DNA of 25,946 nt from Bacteroidales bacterium UBA1208. Its GTDB lineage: Bacteria > Bacteroidota > Bacteroidia > Bacteroidales > P3. Under the pieces are notes generated by a model that saw nothing but the letters and a program-made list of their open reading frames with translations, made no database searches and was not told where the DNA came from. This document shows positions 1 through 8,706 of the stretch, piece after piece. How positions within the stretch are numbered: position 1 is the stretch's first letter; each line of letters opens with the position of its first letter. A program made the position numbers and the translations under genes. Location of the stretch: contig DBXQ01000132.1 in the NCBI GenBank assembly GCA_002309955.1, positions 1,717 to 27,662 on the forward strand, written 5' to 3'.

Positions 1-45
1 CGTCATCATATCGATGATATCAACGACATCATAGGCATTATCTAG
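1..45 (+). CDS. 3' end of an upstream gene, possibly dockerin-like C-terminus (partial)
   Basis: Frame 1 is open from the window edge to a TAG at 43-45 and reads RHHIDDINDIIGII. The IDDINDIIGI pattern resembles the final helix of dockerin-like calcium-binding repeats at the C-termini of secreted Bacteroidota proteins. Only 14 residues are visible, so this is a weak resemblance. The next gene begins 13 nt later on the same strand, which suits a tight gene junction. It could also be non-coding. Confidence 0.3.
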   Translation, partial: RHHIDDINDIIGII

Positions 46-58
46 TACCTACGTTTCT

Positions 59-895
59 ATGCGATTGATTGCCGATAGCGGAAGCACCAAGACGCACTGG
101 GTATTGCTGAATGGTGAACAGGAGCGCCATTGTGTCACCGAGGGCTTGAACCCTTGGATGGCCGACCGAGGTGTTTTCGCGTTGGTGGGCCGACAGTTGT
201 GTGGCCAGTTAGGTCTTGAAGGAGCGAGGGTGGAGCAGGTGTTCTTCTACGGTGCCGGCTGCGGTACCGAAAGTGCCTGCCAGCGCGTGAGGGAGTGGAT
301 GGGGGAGACCCTGCCCTTTGACAGCATGGAGGTGAACAGCGATCTGCTGGGAGCCTGCCGGGCTACCTGCGGCAGCAGCGAAGGCATGGTGGGGATACTG
401 GGTACGGGAAGCAATATGTGCTATTACAACGGGCAGCGTGTGGCCCTTCAACGCGTGTCGACAGGCTTTATACTGGGCGATGAGGGGTCGGGCAACCATA
501 TCGGCAAAAGACTGCTGAAAGACTATCTCGAAGAGCGGATGCCGGAGGATTTAAGAGCCATGTTCCATGATGATTACCCCTATTCCACCGCTGAGTTTAT
601 CGACTGTATCTACCGCCGTCCCTTCCCCAATCGTTTTCTGGCCTCGCTGGCGTCCTTCGCTGCCAGCCATAAGGAAAATCAATACATGCAGGAGGTGATC
701 CGTAGCTGTTTTCGGGCGTACTTTGAGCAGATGTCCTATTTCGGAGAGCATGCCTCGTTGCCGCTTCATGTGGTGGGCGGGTTGGTCTCGTCGTTCGAGG
801 CGGAGATAGGCGAAGCAGCCGCTGGAAGCGGTGTGCGTTTGGGGGTTATGGTGCAGTCGCCGATTGAGGGATTGGTGTCTTTCCACAAAGAGTGA
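59..895 (+). CDS. BadF/BadG-type ATPase, N-acetylglucosamine kinase-like
   Basis: A 278-residue cytoplasmic sugar kinase of the ASKHA (actin/hexokinase) fold. The phosphate-1 loop DSGSTKT is at residues 6-12, a second glycine loop GTGSN at 115-119, LGDEGSGNHIG at about 139-149, and a late VVGGLV near residue 238 that suits the adenosine-binding region. Family members phosphorylate N-acetylglucosamine or related amino sugars with ATP, which would serve cell-wall or host-glycan recycling. The length is typical of Bacteroidota members. The ATG at 59 gives an N-terminus that starts directly on the first beta strand, so it is probably right. Substrate specificity cannot be read from the sequence; related ATPases of the benzoyl-CoA reductase activator group share the fold but lack this length and context. 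Confidence 0.85.
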   Translation: MRLIADSGSTKTHWVLLNGEQERHCVTEGLNPWMADRGVFALVGRQLCGQLGLEGARVEQVFFYGAGCGTESACQRVREWMGETLPFDSMEVNSDLLGACRATCGSSEGMVGILGTGSNMCYYNGQRVALQRVSTGFILGDEGSGNHIGKRLLKDYLEERMPEDLRAMFHDDYPYSTAEFIDCIYRRPFPNRFLASLASFAASHKENQYMQEVIRSCFRAYFEQMSYFGEHASLPLHVVGGLVSSFEAEIGEAAAGSGVRLGVMVQSPIEGLVSFHKE

Positions 896-970
896 TTTTT
901 TTTCCTGCGGCGTTATAATAATAAATGCAATTCCGCGTTACTTGGAAGTTTTAAAATAATATCATACACA

Positions 971-1519
971 ATGGATTTAACAAACATCTTAGCCATTTCG
1001 GGCAAACCTGACTTGAATGAATTGGTGTCCAGAACCAAAAACGGCGCCATCGTTATGAACCTCGTCAACGGACAAAAATTCCCCGTGTTCTCCAGCAGTA
1101 GTATCAGCCAGTTGAGCGAAATACGCATGTTTACTACCGAAGATGAGAAACCCCTGGAAGAGATATTCCAAAATGCCTATAATGTCTTGGAAGGCAAGCC
1201 TACCGACTTCGACCCCAAGAAGGCAGACAGCAAGGTGCTGTTCGACCTGTTGGCCAAAGTGCTGCCCAACTACGATACCGATCGTGTGCACACTTCCGAT
1301 GCCAAGAAGCTGTTCTCGTGGTATAACATCCTGCTCGCTGCCGGCAAGCTGACGGCTACCGAGGAAGAGGAGAAGGCCGAAGAGACTGCCGACGCTCCTG
1401 CCGCCAAGAAACCCGCTACGCCCAAGAAGCCCGTCGCCCCCAAGCAGGCTGCGCCCAAGGCCACCACACAGGCCAAGACCGCCCCTAAACGTACCACTAC
1501 GGCCAAGAAAGCCATTTGA
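971..1519 (+). CDS. DUF5606 family protein with Lys/Ala/Pro-rich tail
   Basis: A 182-residue protein. Residues 1 to about 125 match the Bacteroidota DUF5606 pattern: the opening LTNILAISGKPDL, then GAIVMNLVNGQKFPVFSS, and later KVLPNYDTDRVHTSDAKKLFSWYN. There is no signal peptide, so it is presumably cytoplasmic. Function is unknown for the family. The last 50 residues or so (133-182) are almost entirely K, A, P and T, with PKK and AKK steps resembling the basic tails of histone H1-like bacterial proteins; this may bind nucleic acid, but that is inference. The gene stands alone, with a 75-nt A/T-rich leader and a palindromic element after it. Confidence 0.85.
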   Translation: MDLTNILAISGKPDLNELVSRTKNGAIVMNLVNGQKFPVFSSSSISQLSEIRMFTTEDEKPLEEIFQNAYNVLEGKPTDFDPKKADSKVLFDLLAKVLPNYDTDRVHTSDAKKLFSWYNILLAAGKLTATEEEEKAEETADAPAAKKPATPKKPVAPKQAAPKATTQAKTAPKRTTTAKKAI

Positions 1520-1534
1520 TATTGATTTAGTTAT

Positions 1535-1587
1535 TGTATGAATGTGTTATTGCGTTAGTGATACTGCCACAGTAGCACATTCATACA
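1535..1587. repeat. Intergenic palindromic element, copy 1
   Basis: A 12-bp perfect inverted repeat, TGTATGAATGTG (1535-1546) and CACATTCATACA (1576-1587), encloses 29 nt. The left half runs into the 20-mer at 1540-1559, which matches the element at 24485-24504 at 17 of 20 positions and the element at 25072-25091 at 16 of 20. It lies between the DUF5606 gene and the next lipoprotein. No T-run follows, so it is not a standard terminator. Confidence 0.6.
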
Positions 1588-1633
1588 TTATCCATATAAA
1601 TTAATTATCACAATTACATAATTCCCATTAATC

Positions 1634-2677
1634 ATGAAAAAATTATTTGTATCGTTATTTGCTGTTGCCATTCTGGCTTCCGTGGTATCCTGTAAGAAAA
1701 CCGAAACTTCGGAGGAAATAATATTGACTCCTGTGTATAAAGAAGGTGTCTATCATCCTATTATGAAGGTGTCTTCGGTGAGTGAAAATGGAATCCTTTC
1801 CCAAGAGTGGAGTTGGAACGGGGACAATCTAGACCATATTACTTGGATTGACGATGGTGTAAAAACCTATACCTATACGGGTGACTATATCACTAAGGTG
1901 GTTTCGAACCAGTCAATGGGTGAAGAGTTGCGCTATACGTATGCCGATGGCCAGATGACTAAATGTGAAGTCTATTATCAAGATGCGATGGCCTTGTCGG
2001 TAGACCTTCAACACAATGCCAATGGAAAAATAAGCGGTGGAGAGATAATGATTGATGATAATTTTCTCATGAACTTGGCAGGGCAGCTGTTGGGTCAGGG
2101 CTCGTTTTTCGAACGGTTGGTAGGAACCCCAGCAGCCCAGGCACTGGTGAAAATGGCACAGGTTGCCCGTGTGAGCAATGGTGCAAAACTGGGTATTTCG
2201 GACAAAACATTTTCTACAACCTTTATATGGAATGGAGAGAATGTCGACAAACAGGTGCTCAACGGATCGTTTATTCTGAATATCAGTTCGGAAGACCTTG
2301 AATTGGTACAAAATTTTATTGATATTCCCGAACAATACTTGACTATAATACAGATGGCCATGATGCTTGGGAGTGGTTCCATACCCTTGCAGATAGGTTT
2401 GACCGACACCATTTCGGCCACCTACGACAGTATGTACAACCCCATGTTCTGCAACTGGGGTGATATCATGAGTCCTCAGACCCTCTCGCAATCGAATATA
2501 CTTACCATGAATAACAACATGCTCCTTACGGTTTCCATAGCATTAATGGGGCAGAACCAAGAGTTGTTCCGCTATCCTAACAATACTTCCGAGGAGTATC
2601 GTTACGAATACAACGACAAGAAATACCCCACCAAAGTCACGGGTACCAATGAAATAGTATACACATATAAGAACTAA
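1634..2677 (+). CDS. Hypothetical lipoprotein with YD-like strands
   Basis: A 347-residue protein. The N-terminal signal ends in a lipobox, VVSC, with the lipidated Cys at residue 20 followed by KK, so it should be anchored in the inner or outer membrane facing the periplasm or surface. The body has short beta-strand motifs such as YTYTGDYITKVVS, RYTYADGQMTKC and, at the C-terminus, RYEYNDKKYPTKVTG ending YTYKN. These are typical of Bacteroidota YD-repeat-like lipoproteins of the DUF4595 kind. I do not recognise a specific function. Only 5 nt separate its stop from the metG start, so the two are probably on one transcript. Confidence 0.75.
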   Translation: MKKLFVSLFAVAILASVVSCKKTETSEEIILTPVYKEGVYHPIMKVSSVSENGILSQEWSWNGDNLDHITWIDDGVKTYTYTGDYITKVVSNQSMGEELRYTYADGQMTKCEVYYQDAMALSVDLQHNANGKISGGEIMIDDNFLMNLAGQLLGQGSFFERLVGTPAAQALVKMAQVARVSNGAKLGISDKTFSTTFIWNGENVDKQVLNGSFILNISSEDLELVQNFIDIPEQYLTIIQMAMMLGSGSIPLQIGLTDTISATYDSMYNPMFCNWGDIMSPQTLSQSNILTMNNNMLLTVSIALMGQNQELFRYPNNTSEEYRYEYNDKKYPTKVTGTNEIVYTYKN

Positions 2678-2682
2678 AAACA

Positions 2683-4743
2683 ATGACATACAGCGAAAAA
2701 GATCAACAATTCAAACGTTATACAGTCACCTCGGCATTGCCTTATGCCAATGGTCCTGTTCATATAGGACATTTGGCTGGGGTATATGTGCCAGCCGATG
2801 TCTATGTCCGCTATCTGCGCGCCCAAGGCGAGGATGTGATGTTCATTGGCGGCAGCGATGAGCACGGTGTGCCCATCACTATCAAGGCCCGCAAAGAGGG
2901 CGTGACTCCACAGGACATCGTGGACCGCTACCACAAGATTATCAAAGACTCTTTCGCCGAGTTGGGAATCTCGTTCGACATCTACAGCCGTACTTCGTGT
3001 CCGGAGCATCATGCTACGGCTTCTGCCTATTTCAAGAAACTGTATGACGAGGGCAAATTCATCGAAAAGACCTCGATGCAGTATTACGATGAGGAGGCTC
3101 ATCAGTTTTTGGCAGACCGCTACATCACAGGCACATGCCCTCACTGCGGTAACGACCACGCCTATGGCGACCAGTGCGAGGCTTGCGGTACCTCCTTGAA
3201 TGCCACCGACCTGATCAACCCCAAATCGATGCTCAGCGGCAATCCCCCTGTGATGCGCGAGACGAAGCATTGGTACCTCCCTCTCGACCAGGATGAGCCT
3301 TGGCTGCGCGAATGGATTCTGCAGCAGCATAAGGGCGACTGGAAGACCAATGTGTATGGCCAGTGCAAATCGTGGATTGATGCCGGTCTTCAACCCCGTG
3401 CCGTCACCCGCGACCTCGACTGGGGTGTGAAAGTGCCTATCGAGGGCACCGAGGGCAAAGTGCTGTATGTATGGTTCGATGCTCCCATTGGTTACATCAG
3501 TTTCACCAAACAGCTGAAAGGCGACGACTGGGAGAAATGGTGGAAGGACAAGGACACCAAGCTGGTGCACTTCATTGGCAAGGACAATATTGTGTTCCAC
3601 TGCATCATCTTCCCTGCTATGCTTAAGGCCGAAGGCAGCTATATCCTCCCTGCTAACGTGCCGGCAAACGAGTTCCTCAACCTTGAAGGGGACAAGATAA
3701 GCACCTCGCGCAACTGGGCTGTCTGGCTGCACGAGTATCTTAAGGAGTTCCCCGGCAAACAGGATGTGCTGCGCTACACCCTTTGCAGCAATGCACCTGA
3801 AACCAAGGACAACGACTTCACGTGGAAAGACTTCCAGCTGAAGAACAACTCCGAGTTGGTGGCAATCCTCGGCAATTTTGTCAACCGTACACTGGTGCTC
3901 ACCCACAAGTTCTATGGTGGCAAAGTCCCCGCTCACGGTGCTTGGAACGAGCTTGACCAAGAGATCATCAAGGAGATGGCCACTTACCCCGAAAAGGTGG
4001 GGCGCAGCATCGAGAACTACCGCTTCCGCGAGGCATTGGCCGAGATGATGAACCTGGCTCGTTTGGGCAACAAGTATCTGACGGACACCGAACCGTGGAA
4101 ACTGATAAAGACCGATCCCGAGCGTACGGCTACAGTCCTCAACCTCTCCTTGCAGATATGTGCCAATCTCGCAGTCCTTTGTGCGCCGTTCATTCCCTTC
4201 ACGGCCGACAAGATGCACCGCATCATGAATCTGCCCGCCATGGGATGGCAGCATGCAGGCAACGCCAACCTGCTGATGGAGGGACATGTGATTGAGAAAC
4301 CCGAACTCCTATTCGAACAGATAGACGATGCCACCATCGAGGCACAGGTGAACAAACTGCTTGAAACCAAGCGTCAGAACGAGCTCAACGCCTGGCAGCC
4401 CAACCAAGTGAAAGAGACGGTCTCTTTCGAAGACTTTGGCAAGATGGACATCCGTGTGGGCACGGTGCTGGAATGCACCAAGGTGCCCAAGGCCGACAAA
4501 CTTCTGCAGTTTAAGATAGAAGACGGCATGGGTACCCGTACCATTGTCAGCGGCATAGCCAAGTACTATCCCGAGCCTGAGAAGCTGGTGGGAATGCAGG
4601 TGTGCTTTATAGCAAACTTTGCTCCGCGCAAACTGAAAGGTGTCGAAAGCCAAGGTATGATTCTCAGTGCCGAGGACAAGGACGGCCGCCTCATCCTGGT
4701 GTCTCCAAGCCAGTTGGTCACCCCGGGGTGCAATGTCGGATGA
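2683..4743 (+). CDS. metG: Methionyl-tRNA synthetase
   Basis: A 686-residue class I aminoacyl-tRNA synthetase that charges tRNA-Met with methionine in the cytoplasm. The HIGH motif is at residues 27-30 and the KMSKS-equivalent loop is KISTS at 338-342. A zinc knuckle with cysteines at about 152, 155, 165 and 168 (CPHC and CEAC) lies between them. The anticodon-binding helical region follows at about 390-550. Residues from about 580 to the end are a tRNA-binding OB-fold (MDIRVGTVLECTKVPKADKL, ending LVTPGCNVG), the C-terminal extension used for dimerisation in long bacterial MetRS. Full length, no lesions. It starts 5 nt after a lipoprotein gene and overlaps the downstream epimerase by 11 nt. 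Confidence 0.98.
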   Translation: MTYSEKDQQFKRYTVTSALPYANGPVHIGHLAGVYVPADVYVRYLRAQGEDVMFIGGSDEHGVPITIKARKEGVTPQDIVDRYHKIIKDSFAELGISFDIYSRTSCPEHHATASAYFKKLYDEGKFIEKTSMQYYDEEAHQFLADRYITGTCPHCGNDHAYGDQCEACGTSLNATDLINPKSMLSGNPPVMRETKHWYLPLDQDEPWLREWILQQHKGDWKTNVYGQCKSWIDAGLQPRAVTRDLDWGVKVPIEGTEGKVLYVWFDAPIGYISFTKQLKGDDWEKWWKDKDTKLVHFIGKDNIVFHCIIFPAMLKAEGSYILPANVPANEFLNLEGDKISTSRNWAVWLHEYLKEFPGKQDVLRYTLCSNAPETKDNDFTWKDFQLKNNSELVAILGNFVNRTLVLTHKFYGGKVPAHGAWNELDQEIIKEMATYPEKVGRSIENYRFREALAEMMNLARLGNKYLTDTEPWKLIKTDPERTATVLNLSLQICANLAVLCAPFIPFTADKMHRIMNLPAMGWQHAGNANLLMEGHVIEKPELLFEQIDDATIEAQVNKLLETKRQNELNAWQPNQVKETVSFEDFGKMDIRVGTVLECTKVPKADKLLQFKIEDGMGTRTIVSGIAKYYPEPEKLVGMQVCFIANFAPRKLKGVESQGMILSAEDKDGRLILVSPSQLVTPGCNVG

Positions 4744-5737
4744 TATGACAGTTCTGTTATTGGGTGGCAATGGCCTTCTTGGCCATAATGTGTTGAGGAT
4801 TTTGCTGGAGCAAGGGACCGAAGTGCATGCCTTGGTTCGCAACCCTGCCTTGCTGCATACAGGGGATTTCCCTCAGTCATCCTCGTTGCTCACAGTTTAC
4901 GAGGGTTCGTTGCTCAACGACGACGATTTGTATCGTGCCGCACAAGGATGCGATGCCATCATCAACTGCGCAGGCACCACCGATATGTCGCTCCTCCATT
5001 ACGAGGACTATCTACCTGTCAATACTCATCTGTGTCATAGGTTAGTGAAACTCATGTCACAGGTGGGTATTTCTTGTCTTGTTCATACCAGCACCGCCAA
5101 CACCATTGGCTATGGAACCCCGTATCGACTTGCCACCGAAACCGAGCCCATGAAGCCGCCATTTAGCAACTCATTCTACGGGCTTAGCAAGAAAGAAGGG
5201 GAGGAATATCTCATTCAGGTGGCACGACGGTATACAGATTGGCATATCGTTATTGTCAACCCGGGATTCATGATAGGGTCGTACGACACAAAACCCTCTT
5301 CGGGTGCACTGCTCCTTGCAGGATATCGCAAACCGCTGATGGTATCCCCGAAAGGAGGCAAGAGTTTCATCCATGTAGCCGATGCCGCCGCCGCCATAGT
5401 CAATGCTCTCACCATGGGGCGGCACGGTAGCCGTTACCTCCTCACTGGAGAGAACCTCACCCTTCGGCAGTTCTATCGGTTACAGGCACAGGTGTGCTGT
5501 TACCGGCAACTTTTGCTACCGTTACCTAACGGATTGCTAAGGTTGGCTGGCTGGTTGGGCGATCTGGTGCGGTACTGTGGTCTGTCTACCCAGCTATCCA
5601 CCCGTAACGTACGTCAGTTGATGGTGTGTGAATACTATGACAATAGTCGGGCGGTGACAGACCTCGCCATGCCGCAAACCCCCGTGGCACATGCCATTGA
5701 GGACTTCTTCAATTGGCATTCTTCTGCCAAGAGATAA
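4733..5737 (+). CDS. NAD-dependent epimerase/dehydratase (extended SDR)
   Basis: About 334 residues from the ATG at 4733. The N-terminus is a Rossmann strand with the extended-SDR glycine motif GGNGLLG at residues 11-17, and the catalytic YxxxK is YGLSK at 149-153, preceded by the usual HTSTANTIG strand. Later, VNPGFMIG and GGKSFIHVADAAAAIVNAL match substrate-side motifs of the family. It probably acts on a nucleotide sugar or a similar hydroxylated substrate in the cytoplasm; the substrate is unknown. An upstream in-frame ATG at 4667 lies deep inside metG and adds only out-of-frame metG residues, so I prefer 4733 (or 4745, just after the metG stop). The overlap with metG suggests translational coupling. 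Confidence 0.88.
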   Translation: MSDDMTVLLLGGNGLLGHNVLRILLEQGTEVHALVRNPALLHTGDFPQSSSLLTVYEGSLLNDDDLYRAAQGCDAIINCAGTTDMSLLHYEDYLPVNTHLCHRLVKLMSQVGISCLVHTSTANTIGYGTPYRLATETEPMKPPFSNSFYGLSKKEGEEYLIQVARRYTDWHIVIVNPGFMIGSYDTKPSSGALLLAGYRKPLMVSPKGGKSFIHVADAAAAIVNALTMGRHGSRYLLTGENLTLRQFYRLQAQVCCYRQLLLPLPNGLLRLAGWLGDLVRYCGLSTQLSTRNVRQLMVCEYYDNSRAVTDLAMPQTPVAHAIEDFFNWHSSAKR

Positions 5738-5803
5738 TTTATCGTACAAAAGGCAATTTTTCCCGACAAGTGCCGTTATTACCCAAAATAAAATCCTGTA
5801 AAG

Positions 5804-6823
5804 ATGAAAAAATTATTCCCTTTCATGTTGCTTGTGGTGTTGACTCTCACGGCATGTCATTCCAATACATCCGAACCCCCTCAGAAAAAGGGCTCTTCAG
5901 GCAAGACGCTTGAGTTGATGATTGTGGCAGACAAGGATGTATATCGCGGTGAAACCAAAGAACTCATCGATTCCCTCTTTGGTCGTCCTCAAGTAGGACT
6001 TCCGGTGCCCGAGAAAATGTTCGACATTGTCAACATTCCGGTCTCTTCATACAAGAACACCGAGATGTTCCAAAATCATCGTAACATCATCTTCTGTGAT
6101 GTGAATCCCAGCAATCCCGACAAAGTTTATATGCATATCGACGAATATGCCGCTCCCCAAGTGATATTCGATTTCGCAGTCAAAGACCAAGCTTCATTGC
6201 ACGACATGCTGCGCAAATACGAGCATCACATGCTTGACCAAATCTACAATGCCGAGCACCGTCGCGTAATCAAAGCCTTCAAAGGCATGGAGAATTTCAC
6301 TATCAATGAAGCCATTCGTAAACAATTTGGATTCAGTCTTATGTTCTCCAACGAGTTCGCCATCGCCAAACAGCTTGACGACTTTGCTTGGATTCGTAAA
6401 GAGGCCAAGGACTTTGGCATTGGTGTGCTTATCGATGTCTTCCCATACGAAAACCAAAACGTGTTCGACGAGCAACATATCCTCGACCGTTTGGACACAA
6501 TCATGAAACGCCATGTACCCAGCAATGCCGACAATAGTTATACCGGCATAGAACGCCGTCGTGACGAACAAGGCAACTATCTGGCTCCTATCCACCTTCG
6601 CAAAGTGGATTTCGATTCCAATTACTGCATTGAGACCCGTGGCTGCTGGCGTTCTTTTGGCGACTTTATGGGAGGTCCCTTTGTTTCATACACCCTCTTG
6701 TCGCCCGACAAGAAAAAGGTCGTCATGCTTACAGGCTATGTCTATTGTCCGCGCAACAAACCTTGGACCAAGCGTGACCTCCTCATGCAGGTTGAAAGTA
6801 TCTGTTGGTCAATCCAATTTTAG
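5804..6823 (+). CDS. DUF4837 family lipoprotein
   Basis: A 339-residue protein with a short signal peptide and a lipobox LTAC (Cys18). The mature part has the DUF4837 hallmarks: an early ELMIVADKDVYRGE strand, LIDSLFGRPQVGLPVPEKMFDIVNIP, and a late RGCWRSFGDFMGGPFVSY block. The family is restricted to Bacteroidota and its role is unknown. The predicted site is the periplasm or outer membrane, by lipid anchor. It opens the envelope gene block, 32 nt before the DUF6089 gene and 66 nt after the epimerase. Confidence 0.88.
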   Translation: MKKLFPFMLLVVLTLTACHSNTSEPPQKKGSSGKTLELMIVADKDVYRGETKELIDSLFGRPQVGLPVPEKMFDIVNIPVSSYKNTEMFQNHRNIIFCDVNPSNPDKVYMHIDEYAAPQVIFDFAVKDQASLHDMLRKYEHHMLDQIYNAEHRRVIKAFKGMENFTINEAIRKQFGFSLMFSNEFAIAKQLDDFAWIRKEAKDFGIGVLIDVFPYENQNVFDEQHILDRLDTIMKRHVPSNADNSYTGIERRRDEQGNYLAPIHLRKVDFDSNYCIETRGCWRSFGDFMGGPFVSYTLLSPDKKKVVMLTGYVYCPRNKPWTKRDLLMQVESICWSIQF

Positions 6824-6855
6824 TACATCCGACCGTATTATCAAATCATATAACC

Positions 6856-7716
6856 ATGCGTAGGCTATTGTTGCTCATTTCCCTCTTGACCATCTCCCAA
6901 CCGCTTTTTGCTCAGAAACTACTTGAACGGAGCGAACTCGGGTTGACAGGGGGAGGCATGAACTATTTGGGCGATCTCAATAACCAGAGCATGTTCGGCA
7001 AAGTCAATCCTGCTGCGGGGCTTTTGCTGCGACTCAATCTCGACACCCGTTGGGCTCTTTCTCTCGGTGGTTCTTACGGCCATATTGAAGGCGGCAACCC
7101 TGACCATATTAAGTTGCGCAATCTCAGTTTCCGTTCCGCAATAACTGAAGTCTATCTCCGCACCGAGTTCAATTTCTTCCCTTATGGCATCCGTTCAGCC
7201 ACTTTCAAGCGTGCAACCCCTTACATATTCTGCGGCTTTGGCGTTTTCCACTTCAACCCCATGGCGCAATACACCGATCCTGCGTCGGGTCAGTCCGAAT
7301 GGTATGCACTGCAGCCTTTAGGCACTGAGGGGCAAGGCTCCAAGGCCTACCCAAACCGTGTCAAATACCAGCTTACAAAACTCTGTATGCCCTTTGGCAT
7401 TGGTTACAGATGGCGTGTCTCTGAAAACATGCATCTTACCCTCGAGTATGGATGGCGTAAGACATGGACTGACTATCTTGACGATGTAAGCACCACCTAC
7501 GTGGGTTCGCAAGTGCTGGGAGACGGCACATCAAGCACTATGGCCGCCGTTCTTGCCGACCGCAGTGGTGAAGTGTCGCCCGGTTACGTCAACGCCCCAG
7601 GCATTAAACGAGGCGATGATTCTCTCAACGACTGGTACTCGTATTTCAATGTTTGCATCACCTTCTCTACCGAAATGCTTTTTGGCTGGATGCGTGGCAA
7701 AGTGTGCGAAAAATAA
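6856..7716 (+). CDS. DUF6089 family outer-membrane beta-barrel protein
   Basis: About 286 residues from the ATG at 6856, chosen because it begins directly with a signal peptide (MRRLLLLISLLTISQPLFAQ); the longer reading from 6805 puts 17 extra residues before it. The mature protein opens with ELGLTGGGMNYLGDLN and alternates aromatic and glycine residues as in small barrels, with strands such as RAITEVYLRTEFNFFPYG-like and FGIGYRWRVSENMHLTLEYG. DUF6089 proteins commonly sit just before uppS in Bacteroidota. Their function is unknown; an envelope-assembly link is inferred from the conserved neighbourhood. The next gene, uppS, is 114 nt downstream across a repeat-bearing gap. Confidence 0.8.
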   Translation: MRRLLLLISLLTISQPLFAQKLLERSELGLTGGGMNYLGDLNNQSMFGKVNPAAGLLLRLNLDTRWALSLGGSYGHIEGGNPDHIKLRNLSFRSAITEVYLRTEFNFFPYGIRSATFKRATPYIFCGFGVFHFNPMAQYTDPASGQSEWYALQPLGTEGQGSKAYPNRVKYQLTKLCMPFGIGYRWRVSENMHLTLEYGWRKTWTDYLDDVSTTYVGSQVLGDGTSSTMAAVLADRSGEVSPGYVNAPGIKRGDDSLNDWYSYFNVCITFSTEMLFGWMRGKVCEK

Positions 7717-7733
7717 ACCCCTGTGAACGCGTG

Positions 7734-7778
7734 AATGGATGTTGATTATATGTTGCGAGCCGTATAAACTTATCAACG
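7734..7778. repeat. Direct repeat copy upstream of uppS
   Basis: The 31 nt at 7748-7778 match 11321-11351 at 30 of 31 positions (a single C/G difference in the middle). The preceding AATGGATGTTGAT (7734-7746) is also shared. The copy contains an imperfect dyad, GTTGATTA at 7741-7748 against TATCAAC at 7771-7777. It lies in the 114-nt gap between the DUF6089 gene and uppS. Its role is unknown: a control site, an untranslated leader structure or a dispersed repeat are all possible. Confidence 0.75.
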
Positions 7779-7830
7779 TATAAACGATTCAACGTTTTTA
7801 ACGAAATCAAAAGACTAACGAATACAAGAT

Positions 7831-8580
7831 ATGAAAATAGAAGACCTCGACAAAAAACGTATCCCCCAACATGTGGCCATTATCATGGACGGCAATGGCC
7901 GTTGGGCTCAGAAACAAGCCCACAAACGTATTTTTGGCCACCAAAATGCCATGACCGCTGTACGTCAGGCTGTCGAAGCAGCTGTGCAGTGCGGTGTCAA
8001 ATACCTCACGTTATATACTTTCAGCACCGAAAACTGGAATCGCCCGCAAGAGGAAATCGACGGTCTCATGGAACTTCTCATCAAAGCTGTCCGCGACGAG
8101 ACCAAGACCCTCATGGACAATAACGTCCGTCTGCAAACCATAGGCGATATCACCCGTATACCCGAAAAGTCGCGTTCCAAACTGCTCGAATGCATCGAAA
8201 CCACAGCAGGAAATACTGCCATGACACTTATCTTGGCTCTCAGCTATAGCTCCCGATGGGAGGTGGCGCAGGCGTTGCGCTCCATCTGTGTCGAAGCACG
8301 CGAGGGCCGTATCCTGCCCACCGACATCACCGAAGAGACTCTACGCAACTATCTTGTCACAAAGGACTACCCCGACCCCGACCTCCTCATCCGCACTGGC
8401 GGCGAACTGCGCATCAGCAACTTTCTCCTTTGGCAGATGGCATACACGGAACTCTACTTCAGCGACCAGCTTTGGCCAGACTTCCGCCACGAAGACTTCT
8501 ATGCCGCGGTCTACGACTTCCAGAACCGTCAACGCCGCTTCGGCAAGACTGGCGATCAAGTGAAGAAGGACATCCAGTAA
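7831..8580 (+). CDS. uppS: Isoprenyl transferase (undecaprenyl diphosphate synthase)
   Basis: A 249-residue cis-prenyltransferase that condenses isopentenyl diphosphate onto farnesyl diphosphate to make the C55 carrier lipid for peptidoglycan and O-antigen. The signature HVAIIMDGNGRWA is at residues 14-26, with the catalytic Asp at 20. The second signature, RTGGELRISNFLLWQ followed by YTELYFSDQLWPDF, is intact near residues 187-215. Length and both motifs are normal. It acts at the cytoplasmic face of the inner membrane. In Bacteroidota it usually lies just before bamA; here two other genes come between. Confidence 0.97.
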   Translation: MKIEDLDKKRIPQHVAIIMDGNGRWAQKQAHKRIFGHQNAMTAVRQAVEAAVQCGVKYLTLYTFSTENWNRPQEEIDGLMELLIKAVRDETKTLMDNNVRLQTIGDITRIPEKSRSKLLECIETTAGNTAMTLILALSYSSRWEVAQALRSICVEAREGRILPTDITEETLRNYLVTKDYPDPDLLIRTGGELRISNFLLWQMAYTELYFSDQLWPDFRHEDFYAAVYDFQNRQRRFGKTGDQVKKDIQ

Positions 8581-8640
8581 ATGCCCCTCGATAACGTAGC
8601 AGAGAAATCAACGCTTGCCGTTAGTACGACGTCAGGTGTT

Positions 8641-8665
8641 CTCACGAAGTCCCCCATTTCGTGAG
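8641..8665. other. Stem-loop after uppS
   Basis: An 8-bp perfect hairpin, CTCACGAA (8641-8648) and TTCGTGAG (8658-8665), with a 9-nt loop, GTCCCCCAT. It lies 60 nt after the uppS stop and 40 nt before the next start. No T-run follows on either strand, so it may be an attenuator or mRNA 3'-end structure instead of a classic terminator. Confidence 0.45.
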
Positions 8666-8706
8666 TAAGAAAAACACGAGATGAAACCTGGGAATATTAG
8701 TCTTGC

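Noticed and set aside
3694..3708. KISTS instead of KMSKS in MetRS
   Set aside because: As far as I recall this variant is normal in MetRS of this phylum; the rest of the enzyme is intact, so it is not evidence of lost function.
2674..4287. 537-codon open frame on the minus strand
   Set aside because: It lies wholly opposite metG, whose motifs are intact, and its translation has no recognisable domain; it is a shadow of GC-rich codons.
4667..4732. Longer N-terminus for the epimerase
   Set aside because: The extra 22 residues are just metG read in another frame and come before the Rossmann strand; 4733 or 4745 fits better.
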